The notes below the pieces were generated by a model that worked only from the letters and a program-made list of their open reading frames with translations, searched no databases and was not told the origin of the DNA. Below, one piece after another: positions 45,036 to 60,356 of a DNA stretch of 64,000 bases (positions are counted from its first letter, which is position 1; every line of letters begins with the position of its first letter). The translations under genes were made by a program, and so were the position numbers. Where the stretch lies: contig NC_135564.1 in assembly GCF_964340395.1 (NCBI RefSeq), positions 7,051,861 through 7,115,860 of the forward strand, read 5' to 3'. Origin of the DNA: Glandiceps talaboti (taxonomy: Eukaryota > Hemichordata > Enteropneusta > Spengelidae).

Positions 45036-46638
45036 CTCAAAGCCTCGACTTTCAACCCAGGTTACGAAGTTATTCAGGGTTAATTCCTGTCAATAAACGT
45101 GCCCTTTATAATAAAGATATTTACAACCATCAGATTGTCCGAGGTTTATATTAATTCACCCATGATTCAACCTAATTTCAGGATTAGAAGGTTGTTTCGA
45201 ATTAATTAAGGATGAGTCATAACACAGACAAGGAAGAAATTGTCGTCATAATCACCAAACGACTTCAAGGAAACCAGGAAGTTCGGGTTGCAATTTTATA
45301 ATTATCGTTTTCTCAATAGTATGACGTGGCTTACTTTGACAATGACGAGATTTTCAGTACAAAATGCGACAATTTAGCCAGAATAGAAAAGCCAGTTATG
45401 ATAACTGATACACCAGATAAACACTTCAATATTGTACAATCCTTTTATGGTTGAAAATTACAACTTATACTGTGCGTACATTCTGCCTATAGTATTGGAG
45501 TATTCAGTGCTGACAGCAATTCAAGTCTAAGTTCCTGATTTCGGTGAGAGACAGCCTGTTGTTCTGGTGTCGTGATGTGGACTCTAAGTGTCTTACATGT
45601 CACACTTTACATTGACGATGTCGAATATATGAACATTTGCTGATATTTCGTTGTGATTTGTGGTTCAGTGTCAATCCCAAATAAGGAAGGTCAATTCCCA
45701 AATAAGGAAGGCAATCGATATATCTTTACCTAATATCAAACATAGTTGACTAGAATCTAGAAAATCTAGTCACTGGCTTTCAAATCTGATGGTCATTTCC
45801 AAAGAGATCTGCAATAAGTTAGTCTAGTTCCTATACGGTATCATTACGATTTGTGGTTTAGATAGAGACCACGTTGGCATCCAGACTAACAATAAGTCAA
45901 CGGATAGCCTTAAAACTACAAACAATGCGTTGTATATGCATACCCTAACAATATGGTGGTGGTGGGGGGGCTTTCATGATGTATATATTGTGATATTTTG
46001 TGTCGTTGTGTTTTCGCCACTCCTGCTGTCGCCCTCTCTGTACTTGTTCATGACTTTGTATATTTTAGTGCCTTGATGTGGTTGTGTATAAAACACAAGC
46101 TAGCTTATAGTGCATACAAAAAGTATGGCACTCAAACAGCTGGTGATACAAGATTTGAAAAGAATCCTTTATGAACCTTGTCGTCAACTGTGACTTTTTA
46201 GTTCAACTCATTTTCATTATACCAGTAGGTTTGGTTGAGGGCGCTCCTCTATTTCGAAACTAGCAATACACATTTATAAGCGATTCTCTCTGTTACTCAC
46301 GATCACATAATATACCTCTTTTGGTACGAATCTGAAGAGGTAAACATTCAATGAGATAATTATGAAGACTAAATGCGACTGTGTCGGGTAAACCGTAAAG
46401 CTCGCATACGTATACACACGGCACCTAATCAAAGGGCAAACAAAGTTATGTTTTTATCGTCGAGAAATAAAAATCGATAAATCCTATGAGTAGTGAATGT
46501 GTGTAATGTACTTGGTGGTAATGAAATCAAATCTATTGACAAGTCAGGTCATTTGATGATTAACTGTATCTGATACCACCTACCCCGACCAATGATAACA
46601 TGCTTTCGGTTTAATCAAGGACTTTTTGGCGTTGTTTA

Positions 46639-46926
46639 TGACTGACTGGCTGACTGACTGACTGACTGACTGACTGGCTAACTGACTGATTGACTGACCA
46701 GTGACTGACTAGGTGAGTGGGTGACTCAGAGTGAGCGTGTGACTGTGTCAGACTGACTGGCATACTCATCCCATGTGACTTACTGATTCACTCGCTCGCT
46801 CTCTCTCTCTCTCACTCACTCACTCACTCACTCACTCACTCACTCACTCACTCACTCACTCACTCACTCACTCACTCACTCACTCACTCACTCACTCACT
46901 CACTCACTCACTCACTCACTCACTCA
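46639..46926 (+). repeat. (ACTG)n and (CACT)n arrays
   Basis: A short degenerate (TGAC)n tract at 46639-46700, a transition segment, then (CT)n and about 115 bp of pure (CACT)n. Confidence 0.9.
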
Positions 46927-48058
46927 CCCATAACACCAATGGTGAGTTCAACATGGAACTTGAGTCACTTAGAAGATATAATTAGATCTGTTGTCAAATC
47001 AGAATGTCGAATTTAAACCCAAGTGGATAAATCCAAATATCACCATATTTTTGTCACTGAAATTTGTGCCGAGTAGAAGTTTAATTTAAGAAATACATAA
47101 CCGTTTAAGTCAGTGTAAATATAACAACCCATCCGCCATTTTTACGATGGAAACCAGTTGACTTGAAACAAAACGTCGTCTAGCTCAAACAAAAAATCTT
47201 ACTAACATTACTACATCTTATCGCAGAGCTCGACTGTGACTTTCATTATTAACTATTGATGGCAACAAACACAGAGCTGAGTAGATAAAAAAAAACTTTA
47301 TTCAAGAGAACTTCTGATTTGAATATCATATTTCTGCTTAAATTGCAAAGCTACACGTCATCAGTGGACACCCACTGTACTGACTTGAAAACACTAATCA
47401 GGCACCAATACTATACTATAATAAAATATGAATATATATTAATAGATATTAATTTTAATTCTTCTATTATCATATTTACAATTTTGATTCATTCAGTTGA
47501 AGTAAATTAAAGAGTAAATTATAAAGTTGGTTTAAATACAATCTCAAACCTCGTATCTCAAATACAGCTTATCTCAAATGTTCAGTTGATGTTCAAACAT
47601 ACCAAGAAATAAGCTTTGGTACCGTGACTGTGTAATTAGATGTTATTAGTTTTCTTTGTTCAGTCAAGGAAAATACAAGTGACCTAGGGGGACTTGTCAT
47701 TATGAGTCGCTAGACTGAATGAAGAAAAATATTGGAGAATAAATTAATTATACCAGCACCAGTAACATCACAGAAAAATCGGGGAAAGTAATGGTAATTT
47801 TGAATGTTTTGACGTATTTCGAACACAGCAGAACCTGTGACGTAAAACGACCAATATATTCCATATCTTTTGTTCAACTTGACTTGTGCTAGGTATAGTT
47901 CTTGGTATAAGACTTGACTTTAAAGTACTGCCATGACAGTAAAGTGTATATTTTGAAACAAATACTTGTCAATAATGATGATGAAATTAGTTTAGTATCG
48001 TTGATTTTTTCACAAGTCATATATTATTTTAAAGTAAGATAGTTACGATTGCCGATGA

Positions 48059-48300
48059 TGACGTCAGTCAGTTATAAAGTTGAACAGGGGTAAGATGGCG
48101 TCATTTTGTAAATTGACGTAATCATATACCAAGTATGATTACGTCATTCTTATAGCTGACGTAATTATAAACCAAGTAGGATGACGTCATTTTTATACTT
48201 GATGTAATAATCAACCGAGTTGGATGACATCACCTGTAAATTTACGTAATTATAAACCCTGTGGGATGACGTCATTCTTATAGTTGACGTAATTTTAAAC
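48059..48300. promoter_or_regulatory. Tandem array (~43-bp unit, 5 copies) carrying CRE/ATF-like sites
   Basis: Each unit reads roughly GGATGACGTCATTCTTATAG followed by TTGACGTAATTATAAACC. Exact TGACGTCA octamers occur at 48182-48189 and 48267-48274, plus one just ahead at 48059-48066. Most units also carry a TGACGTAA-type site. Binding by CREB/ATF factors is inferred from the motif. Confidence 0.5.
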
Positions 48301-48567
48301 CGAATAGCATATATAGATTATATAATTATAATTTATGATGTCATCCTAAAAGACAACTCCAAATTAGTACTTGTACATGATATTTTGAGTTGTAAAATAT
48401 TCGCACAGATTCAAAGTACCGTGTACTAAATATCATTATATAGTAGTAAGGCCATATATATTTATCTGTAGTTCCAATATCAAACGAACACGTTAGTAGT
48501 ATATGTGAGTCTTCACATTGACTGATGTCTATTAAAGCTGTTAGTCTGTTAGATAATATATACTAGT

Positions 48568-48645
48568 AGTCGGTAAGGTAAGCCGTGACGGGGCGCCCTC
48601 ACACATTTGTGAGGGCGGAGCGACACGACGCGTATCTTACAGTCG
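48568..48645. mobile_element. 78-bp TIR element with central CG-rich hairpin
   Basis: The ends AGTCGGTAAGGTA and TATCTTACAGTCG are inverted and resemble the AGTCTGTAAGATA TIR at 30749. The centre holds CGCCCTCACA/TGTGAGGGCG. Confidence 0.5.
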
Positions 48646-48954
48646 ATTGGATATAATGATTGATGTATACCTTGAACAGTACTGAATCACCTGTAGGTAA
48701 ATCAAATGTATGTAGCTGTAACCATAATACAGAACAATAGATCCATTAAAAAAAATAGTTTTAGGTCCGTACCTTAAAATCAGTCTTCGATTCAAGATGC
48801 TGCGCTTTTTCAAAGAGGCGAAACAGGTAACAAAGCTTGGGCAGTTGGCTCCTTATTACTTCTAGAATATATGTTTTAAACTCTGATTAACTTATTTCAA
48901 GTTCCCTGTTTCAGAAACATTTAACTTACTGTCCAGATGCGCCCGATGTTTATA

Positions 48955-48960
48955 TTTATT
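48955..48960 (-). promoter_or_regulatory. Candidate poly(A) signal for the 49243-52498 gene
   Basis: AATAAA on the minus strand, 283 bp past the stop codon. Confidence 0.45.
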
Positions 48961-49242
48961 TTGCTGTTACATGTCCTATGAGCATGTCTGTATATATTGG
49001 TTAGTCTGCATAGCATAGTTCCCAAATTCGCTGTTTTCTTGACGTCCATCTGCGATACAAAATAACTACCGTAGGTTAATCAAGTCTTAACCTTGCACGT
49101 AGTAAAATTCATACATGTGATGCTGAATGTCATGTGGCCCATTTAGAAAACTGTGGTTTCTGGGGAAGTTGTTGGACCGTACTACCGTCTTTGGATATAG
49201 AATATAATACTAGTAATAGAGATCGAGAGGCAAACACTGCCC

Positions 49243-52498
<3,256 letters not shown>

Positions 52499-55400
52499 TG
52501 TGGTCTTTGTTTTCGAAACGTATGTCCCAAGGAAATGACGCAAGATTGGTACGTTTTACGAGTGGACGTTAAACCAACTCCCTTTTACTTTCTGCTGGTA
52601 CTAGAAGTTTGGTGTCAGGTAAGGTCGAGTCAAAGGTCAGACGTGTTCTTTTCATCCCTCGAGTTCGTTGGCGCACGTTTCTCTATATATATCTACAATC
52701 CCAATCATTCGTGTATGACAGCTCAGGCTGCGAGGAGTACCGGTACTGCAGCGACCTCCTTACTGAGGCTAAACCATTTCTCTATAAAACAACGGCTGAT
52801 CTTTCAGTCTGTATGTACCTGTATAGTAGACAAAGCAATGCGGTAATATACTGTGTGTGTGTGGGGGGGGGGGGGGGCATGGCCGGATAAACGTCTATAG
52901 AGAGCCTTCGCAGATCTAAAAATTAAACTTTTTCATTGCGTATTCTAGAAAAAAGACCCTTTCTCATACCAACGTCCAACGTCTGGTAACTTATATGACA
53001 TGGTGATGTATTTGTTTTTACATTGGTTGTGCTATGGTGTTGGAACCCTGTCAAATATGAAAGGCAAATATAGTTATAATTACTTATAATCGTGGAGGAG
53101 AACTTCATATTTGATCTTTAACCATCCACAAGCTTATTAAGAAAATCTATGTTTGCAGTTTTAACGTGAAAAGTATACCCTTTCTGAACCCAATCTTAAA
53201 GTCTGCCGCGCCTCTCGGACTCTCTCCGTATTGTCGTCTACGGCGCCCCAGTTCAGTTAATATAAAGCAGGGAAGGACCTATACTAGCGGACAATCACAG
53301 ACATTGAAATAACACCGTGCCTTGCATATGATGACATAGAAAATTTGGATTTCCCATACACAGTGGACATTCTCTCCAGTGTCTATGGTTTTCCCGGCGA
53401 TACCAGTAATTAGCAACATATGCAGATTGTATACGTAGTCACATGAGTAATCACAATATAATTGCATAGGATATAATAGCACTAAACCCATCTCTTTTTT
53501 GTCGTATATGTATGTGTATACGTACTTCTCCGTGGAAGATCACACGTGCTGAAGGTGCCGGCCTCGTTGTGGGTCGGTCGGTTAAAAAAGTGATACTTTC
53601 ACTTCATAATCCAATTTTTGGTCAAATTTTTATTTTAGATTGACAAAGTGGAACCCATATTTATTACTTGGAATTTCACGTGCCTACAATGTACCCGGTG
53701 AGGCTACTCTCATCTAGCGCCATCACTCGCTTTGATGACACACTTCTTTTGTTTTCACAAAACAGCAACGTCCAAACACACGTAAAAAAAATGACACTAC
53801 CCATGGCATGATTCCAAGACTTGCACAGGTAATAGCATGCATCATGATAAATAGTCAGGTGTTTTATCTACATTGAGTGATGCGTATCGTCACGTAACAG
53901 ACACCTGCTTCTGATATCGACCAAAATAAAACATACATGAAACCAATAACGATCGATAAAATCATGAAGATCACGACGTGAACTTCAGACTCTATGGTTA
54001 TAATACTATTAGTATGTATCTCTTTGTAAGACTATGTTTAGGTTTTAAAATAATACAATTTAAATTTGAATTTCATGAGTTTAGTTTGTCAGCTGATTAA
54101 AACCTTAAGGTCAGTAGAGTCTATAATTATCAACAAGAGAGCCTTCGTAACTACAGTGGAAAGAAGAATCAAGCACTGTCTGTTGTGTAAAATGTGACCC
54201 TCCCCCGATTTCTGTTTTTTAAAAAGTGGCCCTTTTATACTCCCTTCCCTTTCTCAAGCTAAAACATGACCTTGTTGAAATATTTTGGGGGAAAATTGGG
54301 TTAAAATGCTGTCAGGTTTGAAAAAGGACGGGAGTCCAAGAATGGATGCTAATGATTCGATCCCACCGCTGCCACCAGGTCGATAATTTTAAATGCCTGG
54401 TTGTGTTAAAAATGCTCAAAGACTAGATTGGGGGCGCGCTACTGACATTACCTGGACGAGAGGTCCATCATGTCCCCACTCTACGATATTATCACCAATA
54501 TCTTACATTGTACCAAACGTGAGACCCACTCCTCTCCTCACATCAAATGCAAACGTTGTCAGCAGCGATTTGACTGCTATGTTCTGATATTACATTACAA
54601 TGGTGGCAGTGGTGGGACTATGATCAGGCGCAGCTGTGCAATATGACACCGGTGGCAGTGATGGGATGCCAATTAAAGTCACAAGATAATGCAAAGTTAA
54701 ATAATAAAATTGAGTCAAAATAAAACGTTACCCTCCCCAGGTTCCAGTTTCTGAAATATGACCCCCCCCCTGTTACGTGAACCGATTTAAACGTGACCCC
54801 TCTCTCTTGTAATTACTCCCTAAACAATTGAATATTCTGTTTTTCTGAGGTTCACAGTGAAAAAAAAATTGATGGGAAATTAAAAATGACATTCATCTCA
54901 CACTCTGTACATGACGCAACTGTGGTAATCATTGTCATGTGATTATACAAGGGTCGTCTAGAGGTCAAACCAGGTGAAAAAAGAGCGGATTCCATGACAC
55001 ATTGTTGACCACAGGTTGTCATTGGATTTATTTGAGTTCGGCGTTTTCTTATAAATAGGCGAACGTTTTTCACACTCAACAATACTGTGGCTCCATTGTG
55101 ATGCAATCGTTTTGTATCATACAAGGGTAACGAAATGAGTATTTGTCGTTCGTTATTTAAACTCAGACTAAATACCAATAAATAAACCTTGTTGTTTAAA
55201 AGTCACGCCTCTGGTGATTTATGGATGTCGTTTCAACTTTGACCTGTCTATATAGGGCCCCACGCAGTTCATAGTATTGTTGTCATGACAACATCTTGTA
55301 CACGATGCGAACAGGTAGGGATTGAAACGTGAAAAGCGAAAGAAGTCACCGCGCATACATTTTCAGCTACGAATTTAGCTGAATAGTTCACGAACCGTCA

Positions 55401-56149
55401 TCAAAATTTCCCAACTGTCCAAATATATAACCTTTTAAATTTTTTTTTTTCACATACAACAATACAGCGTGACCCACATTCAATTATGCCTTTAGAATGA
55501 GACATACTTTCTCCTCTTAACAATCAAGACACATTCCTACACCTATTTTAACTAGACCACACCAACCCTGCCGAGTCATTTGTTTGTCCCTGTGTTCAAG
55601 ACTAGTCACTGCGTCTACTGTGAGTTCAAAGACGCTACTAACATATTCGTTCACCATGTTGGCCGACATGGCAACGTTGACTTTGGAATGTTGCCATTGT
55701 ACATACGGTTTAGTGGGTATAAAAAAAGCCCAAAACAATACTACACTCGAATCTAATACCAATAGAAGTAATTCAATCGTATTTCTACGCTCCTTTCAAA
55801 GGCCACGGAATATTGTAAAGTAACGGTATGTACACCAGTTGAATGTTTAACCCGTCACACCATTAAATGATCTGAGTTGGTTCAGTTATATGATTGGGTT
55901 AATAATAGCCTGTGATCGCGATAAGTAGCGATACAATCCTACTTCTCTATTGACATGGGTACAGTGAATACTATTTAGGACGTGTCTCGAAGCTGTCTTT
56001 GTACTGGAGTTAGAACTGTTTGCTTTTAATGACATTAAAATATTTGTTTTTGATATTCTTCGATTTCGAAATACACTTCATGTGCAGGTGAGTTGACTGT
56101 ACTATCCATGAAGATAACCTCCCGGCCCGTCACCTAAGCGTTCAACTCG

Positions 56150-56151
<2 letters not shown>

Positions 56152-56244
<93 letters not shown>
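56152..56244 (+). repeat. (TCTG)23 array
   Basis: Pure tetranucleotide repeat; it grades into degenerate CTATTGTTAT-type sequence downstream. Confidence 0.95.
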
Positions 56245-56245
<1 letters not shown>

Positions 56246-56279
56246 TGCAATATAGCTGTACATAGTGTATGTTATTATT

Positions 56280-57880
56280 TTAGCTGTCCCTTGTTATCTA
56301 TCTGACTATTGTTGTCTTTTATTTTAACTGTTTATCTATCATTTGTTATCCCTGTCTATTGTTATCTAAATGTTATCTGCTTGTTGTTATTTCAGCTATC
56401 TATTGCTATATGTTTGTCTTTTTGTTATCTATGTCTATATATGTCTATTGTTATGGATTTTCTTTTGTTATCTGTCTGTGTATTTAGCTGTCTACTGTTA
56501 TGTCTACTAATATCTATTAATTATGTATGTCTATTAATATTTATTTATCTGTTGTTTTCTGTTTATGTCTATTGTTACCTGTTCGTCTATGTCTATTGTC
56601 ATGCATCTGTCTTTTGTTATGTCTTATTTTAGCTGTCTATTGTTATGCCTACTAATATCTATGATGTATGTCTATTAATTTTTATTTATCTATTTTCTGT
56701 TTATGTTTATTGTTATCTGTTAGTCTATTTGTTACCTATGCCTATATATGTCTATTGTCATGCATCTGTCTTTTGTTATGTCTTATTTTAGCTGTCTACT
56801 CTTATCTACCTGATCATGTTATCTATATATAGATGTCTATAGTTATCTTTCTGACTTGTTATCTACTTGTCTATTTGTTATCTATGTCTACATGCGTCTA
56901 TTGTTATCTGTCTATTGTTATTTTCACTACATCCGTGTACCTGTCTATCATTATAAATCTATTCATTGTTATCTATAGCCGTCTATCGTTATACATCTGT
57001 CTGTTATCCATGGCTATAGATATAAATCCGTGTACCTATTGTTATTTATCTGCCTACTATTTATCTGTGTATCGTTATCTATACGTTTTTGGGGGTGGGG
57101 ATTATTCACGTTTGTCTTTCTAGTCTCGTGTCTTTGTTTTTTATTACTCTTATTGTATATTTTAACAGCAGGTGTTATAATTACCCTGTTAGGGTTTTAA
57201 TAAAGTATTGTCTTATCTTATTAATATGTCTGTTGTCCATCTAGTTCTATATTTCTATAGATATCAACCCGTCTATTGTTATACCTCTCTATTGTTATCT
57301 ATGTCTATAGCTATATACCTCTCTATTGTTATCTATGTCTATAGCTATATACCTCTGTATTGTTATCTATGTCTGTCTATAGCTATATACCTCTGTATTG
57401 TTATCTATGTCTATAGCTATATACCTCTGTATTGTTATCTATGTCTATAGCTATATACCTCTGTATTGTTATCTATGTCTATAGCTATATACCTCTGTAT
57501 TGTTATTATCTATGTCTACATCTATATACCTCTGTATTGTTATCTATGTCTGTCTATAGCTATATACCTCTATATTGTTATATTTGTCTACATCTATACA
57601 TCTGTCTATATTGACCTGCCTCTTGTTATCAGTCTATTTGTAATTTATCAGTCTATTTGTAATCTATCTGTATATTGTTAACAGTTTATCATGTATGTAT
57701 CGTGTTATTTATGTCTGTTACTTCTACATGTCGATACTTGTCTATTGTTACTTATCCGTCTATTGTTACTTATCCGTCTATTGTTACTTTTCTGTCTATT
57801 GTTAACTTACGGTCTACTGTTACTTATCAGTCTATTGTTATCTACATCTCTTTTTCGACATATGCGATGTTTTCGGCAAA
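56280..57880 (+). repeat. Degenerate satellite based on CTATTGTTATCTATGTCTAT
   Basis: About 1.6 kb with the motif throughout, most regular at about 57261-57600, where a 34-bp unit (TGTTATCTATGTCTATAGCT then ATATACCTCTGTAT) repeats about nine times. The Tyr/Leu/Ser-rich open frames are by-products. Confidence 0.85.
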
Positions 57881-58376
57881 TAATGATGACTTTCCCTTTT
57901 CAATTTTAGAAATAGGCAATTCTAAAATACCTTGAAGTGAAAGTTGTCGTGTGTTTTACAGCGTGATGTCTGGCCATGGCTCACCGTTATTTAGTACTAA
58001 AAGTACAATGCAAATCCAATAACACATTGTCTGGCACACACCCAACGAGTACAAAAACCTTGTTCAATTGACAAATTACCTGCTTATTTTTCAAGTCGCA
58101 TACCTTTGTTGAGTCTAATTTCTCCATGGCTTTTCTCACGAGGCTTCATTCGCGTCATTGATTGAAATTTTCTCTCGTTTGAATTCAATGGATTTTCGAG
58201 ATCACTGAAAACTGATGAACCGAACACTGTGATTCGCGTATCGCTGTTATAATGACTACCTTTTGTGTGTAGCTAATAACGGGGCGAGATAACGGGTGTC
58301 CGGATATATAATTTTATACATAGTTTTCTCTTGCTCTGTTTGTCTTCTTTCTGTTGGTACTGGAGCGTTGTGTGCT

Positions 58377-58601
58377 TTATGAAAAGTTGACAACTGTGTA
58401 ATGACCACCAGTCGGCATTTCATAAAATGCGTTGTCTCGGTCCCGAGGTGACACGGGTATCCACGATCTTTCGGTGACAGGGTCAATCTTCTTCAAATAG
58501 TACATTAAATTAATACCAGTTGTCAGTTTATGGCAGTAAATTAATTTGTTTGATTGTTTGGGATCAGCCACATTGACGACACGGAGAGTCATAGCAACGC
58601 T
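58377..58601 (-). CDS. Possible terminal exon of an unidentified gene
   Basis: An acceptor-like TTGTATTACAG ends at 58602 on the minus strand and opens a frame that runs 75 codons to a TAA at 58377 (SVAMTLRVVNVADP... to ...GGHYTVVNFS). The residue composition is balanced and not repeat-driven. I found no partner exon and recognise no family, so this may be chance or a decayed gene fragment. Confidence 0.2.
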   Translation of the reverse strand, partial: SVAMTLRVVNVADPKQSNKLIYCHKLTTGINLMYYLKKIDPVTERSWIPVSPRDRDNAFYEMPTGGHYTVVNFS

Positions 58602-58991
58602 CTGTAATACAATAGAAGCCAGTTACCATGAAACAGAACGTACGTCGCCTTGTGAGATATTAATTCTACTTGTAAGAGAATTTATTTATTTGGAACTCCT
58701 TGTCATTTGATATTTCACTTGTCATTATAAAACAAGAATTTGAAGAATTTTAATACTCTGATTGCAAACCAGTACCATGAGGTACTTGTAAACAAGTTTG
58801 ACCATGAAAATCCCTGTACATGAGTGTCAGTTTGTCATTGTACAAAGTGTTGTTTAATGTAAGGTTCCATTTATCTTGTATTATGCATCTGTATAGTAGT
58901 TTTTGTCGGTTGTCTGTTATTTTATGTATATTTGTTTTGGGGTCCACGTTTATAGGTGTTCGTCACCTGTGAGGTCTACCTGACTTTTGTC

Positions 58992-59026
<35 letters not shown>

Positions 59027-59114
59027 TTGCTGTTTTTTGCATGACCTACCTGAGCCAAACTCTAACACTAAAAGGGTGATTGAAGTTAAATAATGTCTGT
59101 CGAATCAGACTACA

Positions 59115-59530
59115 AAATGTAGCAATGTTAGTTATATTTTTCAAGTAGAGGCAGACGATAAAAAGTGGTTGTGTTAGTGAGATTTCTGTAGAACCATAAA
59201 CATAATAAAATGTAGCAATGTTATTAAGATTCTTGTGGATACAATGTAACAATGTTAGTTTTTTGTGGAGCCATTCAATAAAATGTAGCAATGTTGGTGA
59301 GATTTCTGTCGAGCCAGACGATAAAATGTAGCAATGTTAGTAAGATTATTTAGGAGTAGACAATAAAATGTAGCAATGTTGGTGAGATTTCTGTCGAGCC
59401 AGACGATAAAATGTAGCAATGTTAGTGGGATTTTTGTGGAGTAAGACAATACAATGTAGCAATGTTGGTGGGATTTGTGTGGAGTAGGATATAATATGTA
59501 GCAATGTTAGTGAGACTTTTGACGAGTCAA
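59115..59530 (+). repeat. Minisatellite, ~43-bp unit, about 9 copies
   Basis: Units start AATGTAGCAATGTTRGTGAG and continue ATTTCTGTCGAGCCAGACGA with drift. Confidence 0.85.
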
Positions 59531-59692
59531 AACGGCGTTCTGTTTCAGGTTAATTGTCTTTAACTATACCCGATGTAACAAATAACTTAATCTATGGTAA
59601 AGATGAATGTTCATCTCGTAGAATCTCATACCACTAACGTCTGAGGTATAATAGAGGATTTAAAACAGTAATCTTGGCTTCTGTAGGATTAC

Positions 59693-59720
59693 ATCTCAGA
59701 CCACTAAGATGGTCTGAGAT
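59693..59720. other. Hairpin ATCTCAGACCA/TGGTCTGAGAT
   Basis: A perfect 11-bp stem with a 6-nt loop. A degenerate version of the same sequence (TCTCATACCACTAACGTCTGAGGTAT) lies about 65 bp upstream. Confidence 0.55.
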
Positions 59721-60356
59721 TACACGAAGGTCTTGTCTTGTCTTACAACTGTAATTAGTAGACACGGTATTTCTGTATAGCTGGATACAGACAAATAGTT
59801 TTAGGATTAGGCCTTCGTGGCAGACAAAAAGGTTCATGGGTACGGTATGACAAGAAAACACACTCCGGGACAAAATCCAACCTCTTAAATTTGACTAATC
59901 ACTAAAAGTTGACGACTTCTTTGTCGACATTAAATAGGCTATCATTACGAATGCAAATTGCCTGATGCAGGTTATTTCCGAACAATGTCATGATTTTTGC
60001 GATTTTTTTGTTTTGGTTGAAATTTTTTTGATTTATTACGGGCGGGTGAATTACATGTTATGCTAAGTTACAAACGAGGTATAAGTAACTGGGTAATAGT
60101 GCTCGATATGAATAGGGAGCCGACACACAGAGTTGACCTCATGGTGGGAACAATTGTATGTTCACCAAACAGATAAATGTGTTGTGACCAAGACACTGTT
60201 CATCAACCCTATTGTATAGCAGACAATAAAATGAACGAATAAAACAAGATCTGCCCACGACAACCAGTTACATGACTGCTGGTATGAGGAACATGGCGAC
60301 CACCTCGCTCGACCTAACAATTAATCATACTTAGGTTGATTTACTTTAGATACGAC

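Larger units (their letters stand above)
42532..49242. other. Intergenic region upstream of the Reeler gene
   Basis: It contains the presumed Reeler promoter (just above 42531, no clear TATA), (TTG)n at about 43598-43640, C-runs near 43989 and 44149, (ATTC)n at 44875-45035, (ACTG)n at 46639-46700, (CACT)n at 46793-46926, the CRE-like array (48059-48300) and a small TIR element (48568-48645). No exon chain was recognised. Confidence 0.55.
52499..60356. other. Intergenic, repeat-rich region
   Basis: It includes the presumed promoter of the small TM gene, an alternating ACGTAC tract near 52155-52190, G/C homopolymers, (TCTG)n, a long CTATTGTTATCTATG-type satellite region (56280-57880), (AAAT)n near 58996, a ~43-bp minisatellite (59115-59530) and one doubtful minus-strand exon (58377-58601). 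I could not assemble any further gene. Confidence 0.5.

Noticed and set aside
55517-55762. 81-codon minus-strand frame with balanced composition
   Set aside because: No splice signals or family resemblance; it is within chance expectation for the number of frames examined.
58750-58947. 65-codon minus-strand frame that recalls retrotransposon protein composition
   Set aside because: No acceptor or donor in frame, no recognisable catalytic motif, and an in-frame stop just upstream.
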